A stretch of 64,000 bases of DNA from Aplidium turbinatum (Eukaryota; Chordata; Ascidiacea; Aplousobranchia; Polyclinidae), in the NCBI GenBank assembly GCA_918807975.1, contig OU964925.1:5742798-5806797 (forward strand). Direction: 5' to 3'. Shown here piece by piece: positions 33,701 through 45,700 of this stretch. Under the pieces are notes generated by a model. It saw nothing but the letters and a program-made list of their open reading frames with translations, ran no database searches and was not told where the DNA came from. The position numbers and the translations under genes were made by a program. The first letter of the stretch is position 1. Every line of letters starts with the position of its first letter.

Positions 33701-36700
33701 GCCTATTTGGATGAATAGACCCGACCACTAATTTCATTTTCCGAGTTCATATCCTTTGATTGAATGCTTATTGCTTATGCTGTCTTACACCAAAGAATAG
33801 CAGATGGAGACAGCAGAAAAATGGTCTACCACAAGGGAGTGTTTTAGCCCCCATCTTGTACAACATTTATACAAACGACCAACCAATCCATCCTGGTACA
33901 AGAAGCTTCATATACGCTGACGATTTGTGTATAACAACACAACACAAACACTTCACTTCCACGGAGAGAGTACTTAGCGATGCTCTGGATGGGCTGACAA
34001 CATACTACACGGACAACCACCTGCGTGCCAACCCCAATAAAACTCAAGTCTGCGCATTCCACCTTAGATCCGGGGATGCATCACGCCAACTAAACATTTC
34101 CTGGAATGGAACCAACTTGGCACACTGCATCAATCCAAAATACCTCGGTGTCAAACTAGATAGGTCCCTCACATACAAATCCCATATCGAAAAAGTAAGA
34201 GCTAAGGTGGCTTCTAGAAATAATATTTTATAGAAACTCGGAAACTCTGATTGGGGTGCCCTCCCTGACACAATACGATAAACTGCTTTAGCCTTATGCT
34301 ATTCGGTTGCAGAATATGCTTGTCCAGTGTGGGAAAGCTCAGCACATGCCAAGAAACCGTTAGCTCAAGAAACTAGTCCGCCCCGTTAGCTCAGTGGTTA
34401 CGCGTCGGGCTCAAGATCACGCGGCGCTGGTTTGACTCTCGGGGTGTGCGCTTGAGCAACGCATTTCAGGACTGCTCTCCCTTCAGCGGCACCTAGTAAA
34501 TGGAATAATTTCTCGGCAACAACACTTCAACAATCGGAAAACTTCACTCTGCCAATCTCGGTAACCGGCCCGGCGTCAAGAGCCTCTACAAGTATGCGAA
34601 CAAGTACCAGGAATAACCTATCAAGGCTTTGTCAGTCCGAGGATAAAGATTCAAAAACCAAACCAAACCAAACCAAACCAAGAAAAATGACTCCATATTG
34701 AACCAAAGCTGCCGTCTGATTACAGGTTGTCACAAACCAACCAACATCACGTCGCTGCACATTCTGTCTGGAATTGCTCCCCCCAACATTAGAAGAAGCG
34801 TGACCAGCAGAAAGGAAAGATCTTGTCAGGACATAGATTTGAGACATCCACTGTATGGTCAAACTCCAGCACACAGGCGTCTGAAGTCAAGAAAAAGTTT
34901 TCTTGCTTCAGTTGTCCCATTAGGTCAAGACGATGTCGCCGCCAATGTGCAGATTCAACTATGGCAGGAGGGACTGGCAGCCGGACCGACAATGGTCAAT
35001 ATGGAGCTCACACCCATGGAGAGCCTTCCTCCGGAAAACGTGAACCGTGGAAGTATTGGCGATGCCTCAACCGCTTAAGAACTGGTATTGGCAGGTTTAA
35101 AACCTTGATGAGACACTGGGGGTATTCAATGGGGAGCACAAGTTGCAAATGCAGACAGTAGCAAACGATGCAACATCTACTCGAATGCCCTGACCTAAAA
35201 GCAAGGTGCTCTGCACAAGATTTGGCGGAGTTCAACGATAGAGCAAGAGCCTGCGTGATGCTCTGGGCTACGGCCGTGTGACACACGATGAAGAAGATCA
35301 AAGAATAGGATAACGCTTTTCAGCGGTGTGTGGAAGTATCTGTCAGAGAAAAATGTTGGCATTGATGATGTTAAACTGTTCGATCTATAAGTATTGTTCG
35401 AATTAATTGAAACTGTCAAGAAAACAGGCTGAATTTGTGTATCTTATATTTGGTTTATTGCGATAATTTAACAGATGTGTATAGTTTCATGCCTAATATG
35501 GCCTCCAGCTTCTTTCAATATTGCACGAACACGGTTTGGCATGGATTCGGTTAGTTTTTTTGCAGTTCTCTACAATTTTTTGGATCCGAAACCACACCTG
35601 AATGATGGCCTCCATGAGCTTCCTTATGGTGGTGCAGTCCTTCTTGCGTGATCGTGCCTTGATTATGCTCCACAAATTATCGATAGGATTTAAATCCGGA
35701 GAATTGCTAGGTCAATCTAACACGGTAATCTTGTTTTTTTTTCAAAAAATTAGTGTTTTTCAGAAGAATGGCATGGTGCGAGCTGCGAGGTCCTGCTAAA
35801 ACATGCCCCCACTTTCTGGAAATGCCCTTCGCAGGTCTGGGATAACTTTTTTTGTGATCACATCGATATATCGTTCAGAAATCGTCATTCCTTTCACCGG
35901 AAACAGTGATTCAACCCCGCTGTGGCTAAAACTTCCCCAGAACACCCTTCCCAGTTTCCACTTAGCAGAAATATTCCTAGTTAGCATAAACATTCCAGTT
36001 TCAATTAATTCGAACAATACTGTACCAAAGCTAGTCTTAAACCTGATAGCTAGCTTGCATTAGTTTATTTTTAAATGATGGCAGATTAAAAAATGGACAG
36101 AATAGTTCAAATATTGCAGAACTATAGATTTGTTTAATGAATTGTTAAAAATCCAGCATTGTTAAAAATCGAGCATGCAACAGACTATGGCTCAAAATGC
36201 AAAACGCATGTTTTCTGTGAAGAAAATCAAATGAACAGCAAAATGTTCATTGACTGAATCTGACAAATAAATATGTTATGTTTCTTATTTGTCACTTTTG
36301 CTACGTAGGCCTATAATCATCTAAGAAGATGTAAAAATTGTTTAAACGTAAAAATCCACTGGCATTTTACTTGCTTACTAAACATGTCCTCTTTTTGGGT
36401 GATGAAAATATGGTAGGCCTATTAATAGTGGAACTGAATACAATAAGCCAGCTTGAGCAATCAGACTTTACTTTCAAAATGTATCTTGATTTCAAAAGTT
36501 TCAAATTAAAAACATCATAAATGAAAAGGTCAGAACCAGGAACTTTTCGGCAATCCGGTTGCTACCGATTCCATGTCTGTCGTTTAAATTTTTTTGTATA
36601 GGAAATTACCTTAAAAAGAATACATGAAATAGGCGACACTAAAAGTTGCAGTTAATCAGCGCCTACCTATAGTTTGTTAGGGATTTTATGTCTTGAAAGT

Positions 36701-39700
36701 GGAAGCCTACAGTACTGTATCAAGAAAATGAAATATCTTCTGATAGGTGTCATCTTCTGTATGTACTACAGCACTGTAGAATTGAATTTGACTCATTTGA
36801 TAAAACACAAAACTATTTTGACAAAGCTTTATCTTCGCCTTTGTGGCTGCTTGAAACATGCGTGGCAGTCTAGCAGACCAGCACTTACAATTTCTTTCAC
36901 AAACGTTACTTTAACGTAAATGAATGTTCAATGCTTGTGTAGTTTCGGCAGAAACAAGTAACTGGTGTTTACCACCTGTCCACCTTCATCACTCGCACGA
37001 TCTTTGGGACTTGGGATATTGCCGAAAAATTTGCAAATCGGTACGGTACATTAATAATTTCAAACACAATAAAATCAAAAGTCCGCAAATTTTTGATGAC
37101 AGCAAAAGGTCAAAAATTGGAGTCAGAGTAATTTGCATAAAACTGGTAAAGATGAAGGAAGGAAAACACGTCGCAGACAAGCAGACCGATGTCAAGACAA
37201 CATTAAGCATAGTCTTGATTCAATCTCACGGCACTTAACAAACTTGCAAAGAATTGAAACTCATTGAAGCATGAATTATGGTGATGACTAATGAACAGGG
37301 CTGTTGAGAGGATAATTTGGGCGAGGTTCCAACGAGCCTCTTGGGCCCCAAATTCAGACCCTTCTTTGAAATACGCACCGTATCCAACGAATCCGAAGTA
37401 GTTTCTTCAAGTTTCCTGGCCCCTTCAAATGGTTATGGGCCCTTAAAATCTTCCCAGACCCAAAGTGCCCTCTGGACATCCCTGTCAAAGTTACTGCTAA
37501 TGAGTATTCTGCTGAAAGTGAATGACAATGATTTCTCAGTTCTATTCAAACCTTTTTGATGATCACGATTTTGAATACGGTACTGATCGTTTCTTGCTTT
37601 CCATCAAAAAGCTCAGCTAACTTTAAAAATATGCCAACACAGCTCTTGCTTATCTTTAAGCATGACTAATACATTATGATAGGTCAGCAAGAAATGACTA
37701 AATAATTTTATGTAATGTAACCTTGTGTGTTTTTTGACTTGTGTTGTGTTTATGAATACGGTCCTGTCTCTTTAGTGCCTGATGCAAATAAATGATAAAA
37801 AAAAATATTAATAATAAAGTGGAGTTTTTCAGCACTGCTCAGTGTTCACATAGGGAATAAATGCTTTATAATACTTTTTCTGACAAGTATAAAGTTTTAC
37901 CCATATTCCAGCAATGCAGGATAAAAATACAAAACAAACATCAAAGATGAAAACTTATTTTATTTGGGAACTAGGCCTACTACTTTTTGAGATAAAAAGA
38001 AATTGACCTCTTGTCGTTACGCACCAATAAAACCATGATGCGTAACTTAAAAAAAAAATTTTGTTGGGTAAAGGAAAGATTGACGAAAAGTTTGGCAAAA
38101 ACAGAAAACTGCTAGTCTCAAAGTCCTGCAAACTAGTTCAAATTGGATGGATTAAGTGCAACCATATTTCTTTTAAACATGTCTATGACAGCACAATGGC
38201 GTGATTAAGGGAAAACAAACATGACTATGACATTACAAAGGAGTATTGTACCTCTTCAGGGAAAATAAAAAACATCAAAATGTTCCATCTTTCAATACAT
38301 TTAAGTGTGACTTGGGCTAAAAGTTGGAACTTTAGCACTACACTGCTTTTGCCAAACTTTTCATCTATCTTTCCTCTACCCAATTATAATTTTTTTCCTT
38401 TAAGTTATGCATCATGGTTTTATCGGTGCCTAACGACAAGAGGTTAATTTATTTTTATTTCAAAAAGTAGTAGCCAAAACTTGTTTTAATGTTCATAAAC
38501 AGATAGCCCACCCAGAAAACATGGGGGTAAAGCTAAAAATTATCCAAATGTGATGAGCGGTTCTTGATATACTGCCGTTTTTCTATTGCTCCTTATCTAT
38601 GAAGCCACCTAATGGCTAATGTTATTTCACTTATAACTCGAGAACCGCTTGTGTGGTTTTCATCAAGTTTGCACCAAATGCACATCAACTGGAACAACCT
38701 CTTGACGTTGTACTGGAAAAGGTGTGGTGTGCTGGTCAAAAGTGCCTTTGTGAAGCAGAGAAACAGGACGCTGACCACCTGGTCCAAACATGCCCATTAA
38801 CTAAAATCCCAGGTGGCTTCGAAAATGTACACGAGTGTGGCACTGCATTTAACAACTGGCTGGACCAAATTACAGACAGAGACAATACTTGAGATATGCC
38901 AACCATAGGACACTGTTACTACTATTTGAGACGATGAGAAATCTTTATGGCTCGTGTGTTGAGACTTGAGATCTACAAAATTGCAATGAAACAATATAAC
39001 CGACATATAGTCTGATTTGAAATAAGGTATACGAGTTATGAGACTGTTTGTTTGTTGAAAGAGACGCTATTGCAATGAGTTTACCCTAATTGCTGCATAT
39101 TGTGACATTCAATGTCAAAATAGGTAAAAAACAAAAAAATAAAAGAATAAAAAACAAAAAAAAAACGATAAAAAACAAAAAAAACGAGCTCGTTTTTTTT
39201 TAAATAAAAAACCCCGTTTTTTTACATCTCTATATGTGATAATAATTAGATTTTGGCGGTTCTGACTCATTTTGAAAAAGTTTATAACTTTGATTTGAAA
39301 TCAGTTTACTCAATTTGTCGTTTTTACTAAGTGGCCTTTTATTTTGATGTAAAGATTCCGCACGACGTCACCAAAGGAAGCGGTTTCATTACACTCGTAA
39401 CAATAAAAAAACCGTGATGAGACGAGAAAGATTTTGTAGATTTTGGGAAGTGATTTATGTGAATCGTTCACATGTTGAAATTTGACTCATATCAACTTTG
39501 TCTTGTTCGTGATCTTCGACTGAATCTGGATGTTTCTCTGGGCTAATGACGTTGAATAGGAAAATGCAAAGGTTAAGAGAAATAAATATTGTTGGATGTA
39601 ATTGGTAAAATTTCAGGTTAAAATCTTTTTAACACTCAGTTTCATTTTATAATAAGTTTTATTCAGGACCATGTGAGCATTATCTTGCCCCCCCCCAAAT

Positions 39701-42700
39701 TCAGTACTTCAATAATGGGTCCATAAAGATCGCAAACCAAGGGTTAATAACGAGCGAATACTAACAAATGAACGATTGATAGAAATCACTTCCTAAAGTT
39801 TATGAAATCTTTAATTTGTTTAAACCAGGGAGTTTATTTCATTTGACAAAACGTGTGACAAAACAAAACAGTGTGAGACAAAACAGTGTCGACATGATAG
39901 TTTTCACCCTGCGACAGCACATGGTGTCTTAATATCAAAATACTGTACTTCGAGATCAACAACTGTGATGCATTTTTTGTTAATTCTGCAGCAGAAGACT
40001 TGGCTCTACCATGAATTTCTGAAAACAGCACCTTCAAGTTCAATTGCCCCGTTAGCTCAGTGGTTACGCGCCCGGCTCAAGATCAAACAGCGGGGGGTTC
40101 GACTCTCAGGGTGTGCGCTTGAGCAATGCATTTCAGGACTGCTCTCTATTCAGCGGCGCCTGGTGAATGGAATAACTCCCGGCAACAACACTTCAACAAT
40201 AGGAAAAACTTCCTTCTGCCAATCTCGGTAACCGGCCCGGCGTTAAGACCCTCTGCAAGTATGCGAAACTACCAGGAATAACCTATCAAGGCTTTGTCAG
40301 TCCAAGGAGAAAGTTTTAAAAACCAACCAACCATATCAAGAAGTAGATCTTACACATTTAGATAAACCGACAAAATCTGAAATCATAACTTATTTCAAGA
40401 TGAGCCGTTGAAACGTTGAAACAAGTTAGACTGATGTTTCAGTAAAAATGAAAGGAAAACAAAGAAGTTATTTGCTAATGCGATACTCAAAGTAAAATCT
40501 TGTGGTTTTATTCAAAAATCCTAATATCAAAATGAACAAGCTGTTTCATAGGCAGTTCAGTGATTTAGTGGTAAAAACGGATTTCTAAATTTCAACGAGT
40601 AAACTGTTATTTAAATAATGTAATAAACCTTATAAGGACTGCTTGTAACCTTACGTTCTATTTTCCAAAGTTCGGATGCCGTAAACTGCTAAATCAGCTC
40701 CCATTCTTTGGCAAACTTGTCTGCTTGCTTGAAAAGTTTTAGTGGTATTTGATATTTTGTATTGATAGCCATAGGACAATCCAATCCATCCGCCATCTAA
40801 TCTTGTAAATCCGTTTTGGAGTGCTAAAAAATAAGTTGTAAAATAATATTTAACATCAAGGTGAAAGCTGTTGTCTAAAATAATCGGCTTGCTTCTTGGT
40901 CTTTTGACATATTTTTAACTTTGTACTAATAAGCGTAACCTACAACGTTTACGATGATATTACTTCAGCGGTGTTTTGAATTCAGAGCTGTAGAGTTGGG
41001 AAAAGTATATAAGATTCCGACCTCCGGTTCGGTGTACAATTGACTGTGGACTCCGGCTTCAATGTTGCCAGATCTTGGAAAGCTGCTAAACTTTGTTAAT
41101 TTTTTTGTTATTTTTTTATTTAATTTTTTGTGAGTTGTGATCGAAATTGAAACGGTAAGTTTCATAAAAACTGACCAGAACACACACTTTTGTTTTCTGC
41201 TGAAGTTTCAGAGCGCAATACGGAGAAAAAAAAACAATATTTTGAAAAAAAGATTGTAAACAAAAATGTCTTTTGTGTCAAGCTGGAGTCGGATTCGGCC
41301 TTTTTTAACAATTCCGACTTTGAACACGCTATAATACCTCTGACTCCACAGCCTAGAATTATTTCTGGTGTGACTAGCAATTTTGTTTGTAGGGAAAGGG
41401 AAGGTAATTTGATACACTTTTAACATTTTTGCCTGTTAACTGAAAATTACGTGACACAAACTATTGATTTTAAGCTGAAATGAAAGTCTGATCCCTTTTA
41501 CACACTTTTTAAAAACATTTTCACTTTTCTATTTTTGTTACTTTTTTTTTAATTGAAATTTTAAAAACGTCACTCAAATGTATCAATTTACCTTCCGTGG
41601 AAGGTAAATTGATACACCCGGAAGGTAATTTGATACAGTAAAACTAATACAGAAATCCCCTTTGACAGCAAAGCAATAAATGAAAATTTAATATGTGGTT
41701 GGCGTGCTTGGGTGCAAAGATGACTGTTGAGGCTCATGTGTGCGGCGAAGCTTCTGCAGCGGGATGGACATGGGAAGGATTATTGGCTGGAGTTCTTATT
41801 CAAGGGTGGTGCTTTGCGCTTTTCTCATTTTTTGACAGCAGATAGCGTGTAGGCCTACGAAAGCTTACATAATAATTGTTTCCCAAAGTAGCAGGTCTTG
41901 TTAAAAAGAATAACTTATTTAAATCAACTAGATCAATGACAATGTTCATTACAGTCACAAAAAAGAATTTAATATACTGTATCACTTTACCTTCTCCACA
42001 TGTATCAATTTACCTTTTTCAAAAAAAGTTATAAAATTCTGATTTTTGTATGCTTAGATGCACATTGCAGAAAAAACGTGACATGCCCTTGAAGCCTTAT
42101 CAATGAACTATCAAATGAGTTTGGTTTCATCTTTCAGGAACTTTTCTTTAATTTTCCAGACGAAAATAATCATGAGTTAAAAATTTTACGAAAATACTCA
42201 AAAAACACACTTTTATAATTTTATGCCATAAAAGCACGAGTTAGGTGCATGGTGCAATTTTTGTAGGCATTATTTTCACAGATCTTCCATCTAATGACAA
42301 TATTTTTGACTAATATTTTTTGTACATTTCTGTAGAGAGGGTGTATCAAATTACCTTCCGTATCAAATTACCTTCCCTTCCCCTATAGATTTTTACTGCT
42401 TCCATTCCTTACTTTTTGAAGTCAAACCAGCTGTTGTTGCTGTGGATGTTTCTTGGGTAGTCAGAGTTTGTTCTGAAAGAATTAAGGTTTAAATTTATCC
42501 TTAACGTTTCGTCTGGTTTTTCGCTTGAATAGACAATAATGTGAAGAAAAAAAACACTTCAATATAATTAACCGCTTTGCCAGTCCGAGGGTAAAGATTC
42601 AAAAACCAACCAACCAGTATCAGTCAATCTTTTGACGTCACGAGCAATTTTGCTTGTATAGATTTATAATGCTTCCATTCCTTACCTTTAGTAGTCAAAG

Positions 42701-45700
42701 CAGCTGTTGTTGCTTTAGATGTTTCTTGGGTAATTAGAGTTTGTCCTGAAAATACTTTTTTGTTAAAAAAAAAACACTTCAACAATTAGTGACTTATCAA
42801 ATTGTTGTTGCCATGCATTGCTTAGGCTAACTTTTATTTATTAATTTTTTCACAATTCAAACTATCGTTAGAAAAGTTAATTTCCGGAAATGATGTCTGT
42901 AGGCTTCAAGCTTACTTTTTGTGGTCCGAGCAGCTGGTGCTACCGTAGATGCCTCTTGTGTAGTTGGAAGGAAAGCTGCAATAATTTTGATAGACGTTGA
43001 TGTTACAAAATGTTACCTGCTCAGTTGTTGGAAACGGTGTTCGTGTTTGAGCTACTGCATGCAAGTTTAATATCCAGTTGGAACAAGTCTGAGAAACTTA
43101 AATATCAATATTTCGTTTCTTACAACTACGCATTGAAAGAACAGGTCTTAATAAATTGAGAGAAGGAACTTGAATAAAAACATGATTGAATATAAATGAG
43201 CAGTAACAACTATCCAACAAAATAATGTGATTCTTGGTTCACAAAAAAAATGTTTCAAGAACCACAGTTGTAAATATTTTTCTTCAAACAATTCTTCAAA
43301 CAATGTTTAACTGTCACACTTCGTGTTCGATAACTTACGATCAAGGCCGTTATTTACCGGTTTGCTCCAACGCTAATCTTTATTGCTACAAAAATTATTC
43401 TTTGAATTAAATTACAGATATAAAGAACCATGCTCCAAAAACGACTTGTTTTTGTTCAATTTCATAGTTCGATTCAATTCGACTAATTTAAATTCAATTT
43501 CATCCATTAATCGAAAATATTGTTTCAGTGGTTGTTTAATGTCATTAATTTTGTTTGTATAGATTTCTAATGTTTCCATTCCTTACTTTTTGAAGTCAAA
43601 GCAGCTGTTGTTGCTTTGGATGTTTCTTGAGTAGTTAGAGTTTGTTCTGAAAAGATTAAGATTGTCGTGAGGGGAACACATCTTGATGCGTTTAGTTTGT
43701 ATCAACGAAGACCAAGGTAGGCAAAAAATCCCCGCAAGGAAATTCTACCATCGGCGAATCCATTTCCAACCGCAACGCACCAGGCCTTGCACGTCTTATA
43801 CAATTGTCATGGTTTGACGATATGAAACAATGCAGTAGGAAAAACAAGAAAAAAATTGCAAAGGAACATATACTTTAACAATATTTTACACTTAACTTTA
43901 AATATTCGCTTACAAAACAAATTGCGACAAAATTTATTAATTAATCATTAGATTGGGTTATGTTAAGTCTAATGTTAGGTAGATATTTTGTTTGCTTAGA
44001 TAACACTGGTCAACAGCAAATTTTATCAGAGATTATATGTCCATAAACATATTTGTGATGCTGATTTACTTTTTTTTTTACTTTTTTTCTGGCACAACAC
44101 GTTTTTGAAATATTTACATGTTTTATATTTAAAGCTTGATTTATGGTAACAAAGGGCAATCTATGGCTTTCTATTACCTTGACCAGGGACTCCAGACATT
44201 TCCTGAGAGTGGGGCGGGGGGTAATTAAAGCAGGGGCGGAACGATGTTTTGACATCTACAGGAGGCTTATTGGATTATCGCATCACATCTACTTCTGGGA
44301 GGTCTCCCCTCAGGCCTCCCTTCGCAATACTGAAAGCTTCAATTTCTTATACAGCGGCTTAGGCGGCATGTTGTGCGCCAAAGGCGCAAAATTTTTGCCT
44401 TTCAGAACAATTTAAAATCAAAAAATTATTTTCAAGAATCTAAAATCGCGAGCAAAAGCTTTTTAACATTTGCCAAGCGTCAAGGTCAAAGCTTTCTATA
44501 ACTTAATTTACAATTACATAAATAAGCATGCGGCTGTGTCTGTGGCAGGACACTTAAAGGCATGCCTGAAGGTGGACACGAAGATTGGCTTCCTTGCCTT
44601 CCCGTCCATTTAATCTAAATCTTCAACCACCGGGTGAAAGCCTGGATACGACAAACAAACAAAAGCTGTGCCATAACATCCACAGTGAAAGGAAAAGTTT
44701 CAGCATCTGGAGTCTAGGCCTACATTACATTCAATTCTGAAAAAAATAAAATAAAAGCTAAAATGCATTAACTTTTACAACAACTGAAAATATAAAAACA
44801 TTGAAACAGCGCAACTGTAGTGGGTTTCGTTCGTGCGTGGTAAAAGCGAAATTAAACAGTTTGTATCAGTGAAAAACTATAACATCACACATAGCGCTTT
44901 GTGATGCGTATATTTTTGACAGGATACGTAGTTCGGCGTTGTCTTGCTAGTCGAACTTTCCAAGCAAAAACCTCAAAAGTTGTGCAACAAAATAAAAACA
45001 TGAAAATAAAATTTAGAAGAAAAAAAATATTAAAAATACAATTTTTATCTGTACATTAGTGGGGGGAGGGGGTAATTTTGCATTAGTTACTCCCCACTCC
45101 AACTGATGGGGGGTAATCACTTCCGCGGCCTCCCTCTAACGGAGCCCATGACCTTGACAATGGTATAATATAAAAGCATCAGCTCCTCTGTCGCATTTTT
45201 TGCATTTAAAGAAATCTTATGAAAGTATTAAAATCCTTCTCAATGTAATTCAGCAAAGTGAATATCTATGAAGCATGTGTGGAGATTTTAAGGTCATCGG
45301 CATTTTAATTGAAATGCAAGAAGTGCTCACCAAACACTGCTTGGTTTCTCTGTATGAAATAGTGGTGCTACTGCAGAACACTTTGTCAGAAGAGATTGGC
45401 CAGCAAGAGACTCATATATTCCAGGAAATACAAATATCAAAAGTGCCCCTTTAGTTGATTCTAACAATGTATTATTGCCACCACTTCATATGTAATTGGG
45501 CAAAATGAAGAATTTGTTAAACTGCTAGGGGAGACCAATTCCAATTGATTCGCTTTTCTCTGCAACAAGTTTTCGAAAATAAACGAAGTAAAATGAAAAA
45601 AAGCATCTTTGTTGGCCCACAAATTCGAGAAGTTTTGAAAGATCCAGGTTTTGAGAAAGCGCTAATTGCACTCGAACTGCGTGCTTGGAAAGCATTTGAG

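Larger units (their letters stand above)
33313..36421. mobile_element. hAT-like element F (TAGGGCTACCATAT ends), inside element E
   Basis: The inverted ends are TAGGGCTACCATAT and ATATGGTAGGCCTA with an exact 8-bp duplication TTAATAGT at 33305-33312 and 36422-36429. The left subterminal region repeats GTCCTCTTTT several times, with its complement near the right end. The interior is mostly later insertions: a LINE containing a SINE, and a Tc1-like element. Confidence 0.87.
31358..39232. mobile_element. hAT-like element E (TAGAGATGTAAA ends), outer shell of second nest
   Basis: The left end TAGAGATGTAAA and the right end TTTACATCTCTA are exact inverted repeats. The 8-bp flanks CATGTGAT (31350-31357) and TATGTGAT (39233-39240) differ at one base. 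Both ends continue into long T- or A-runs with ACG steps. It lies in the last intron of the lectin gene and contains element F, a foldback MITE and a LINE scrap. No transposase was recognised in its own sequence. A 19-bp-stem hairpin (AAATCAGTCCTTTTTTGCA and its complement) sits near 32065-32126. Confidence 0.8.

Noticed and set aside
36924-37238. 104-codon plus-strand open frame in element E
   Set aside because: No similarity to a transposase or host protein that I can see; it lies in the interior of a mobile element.
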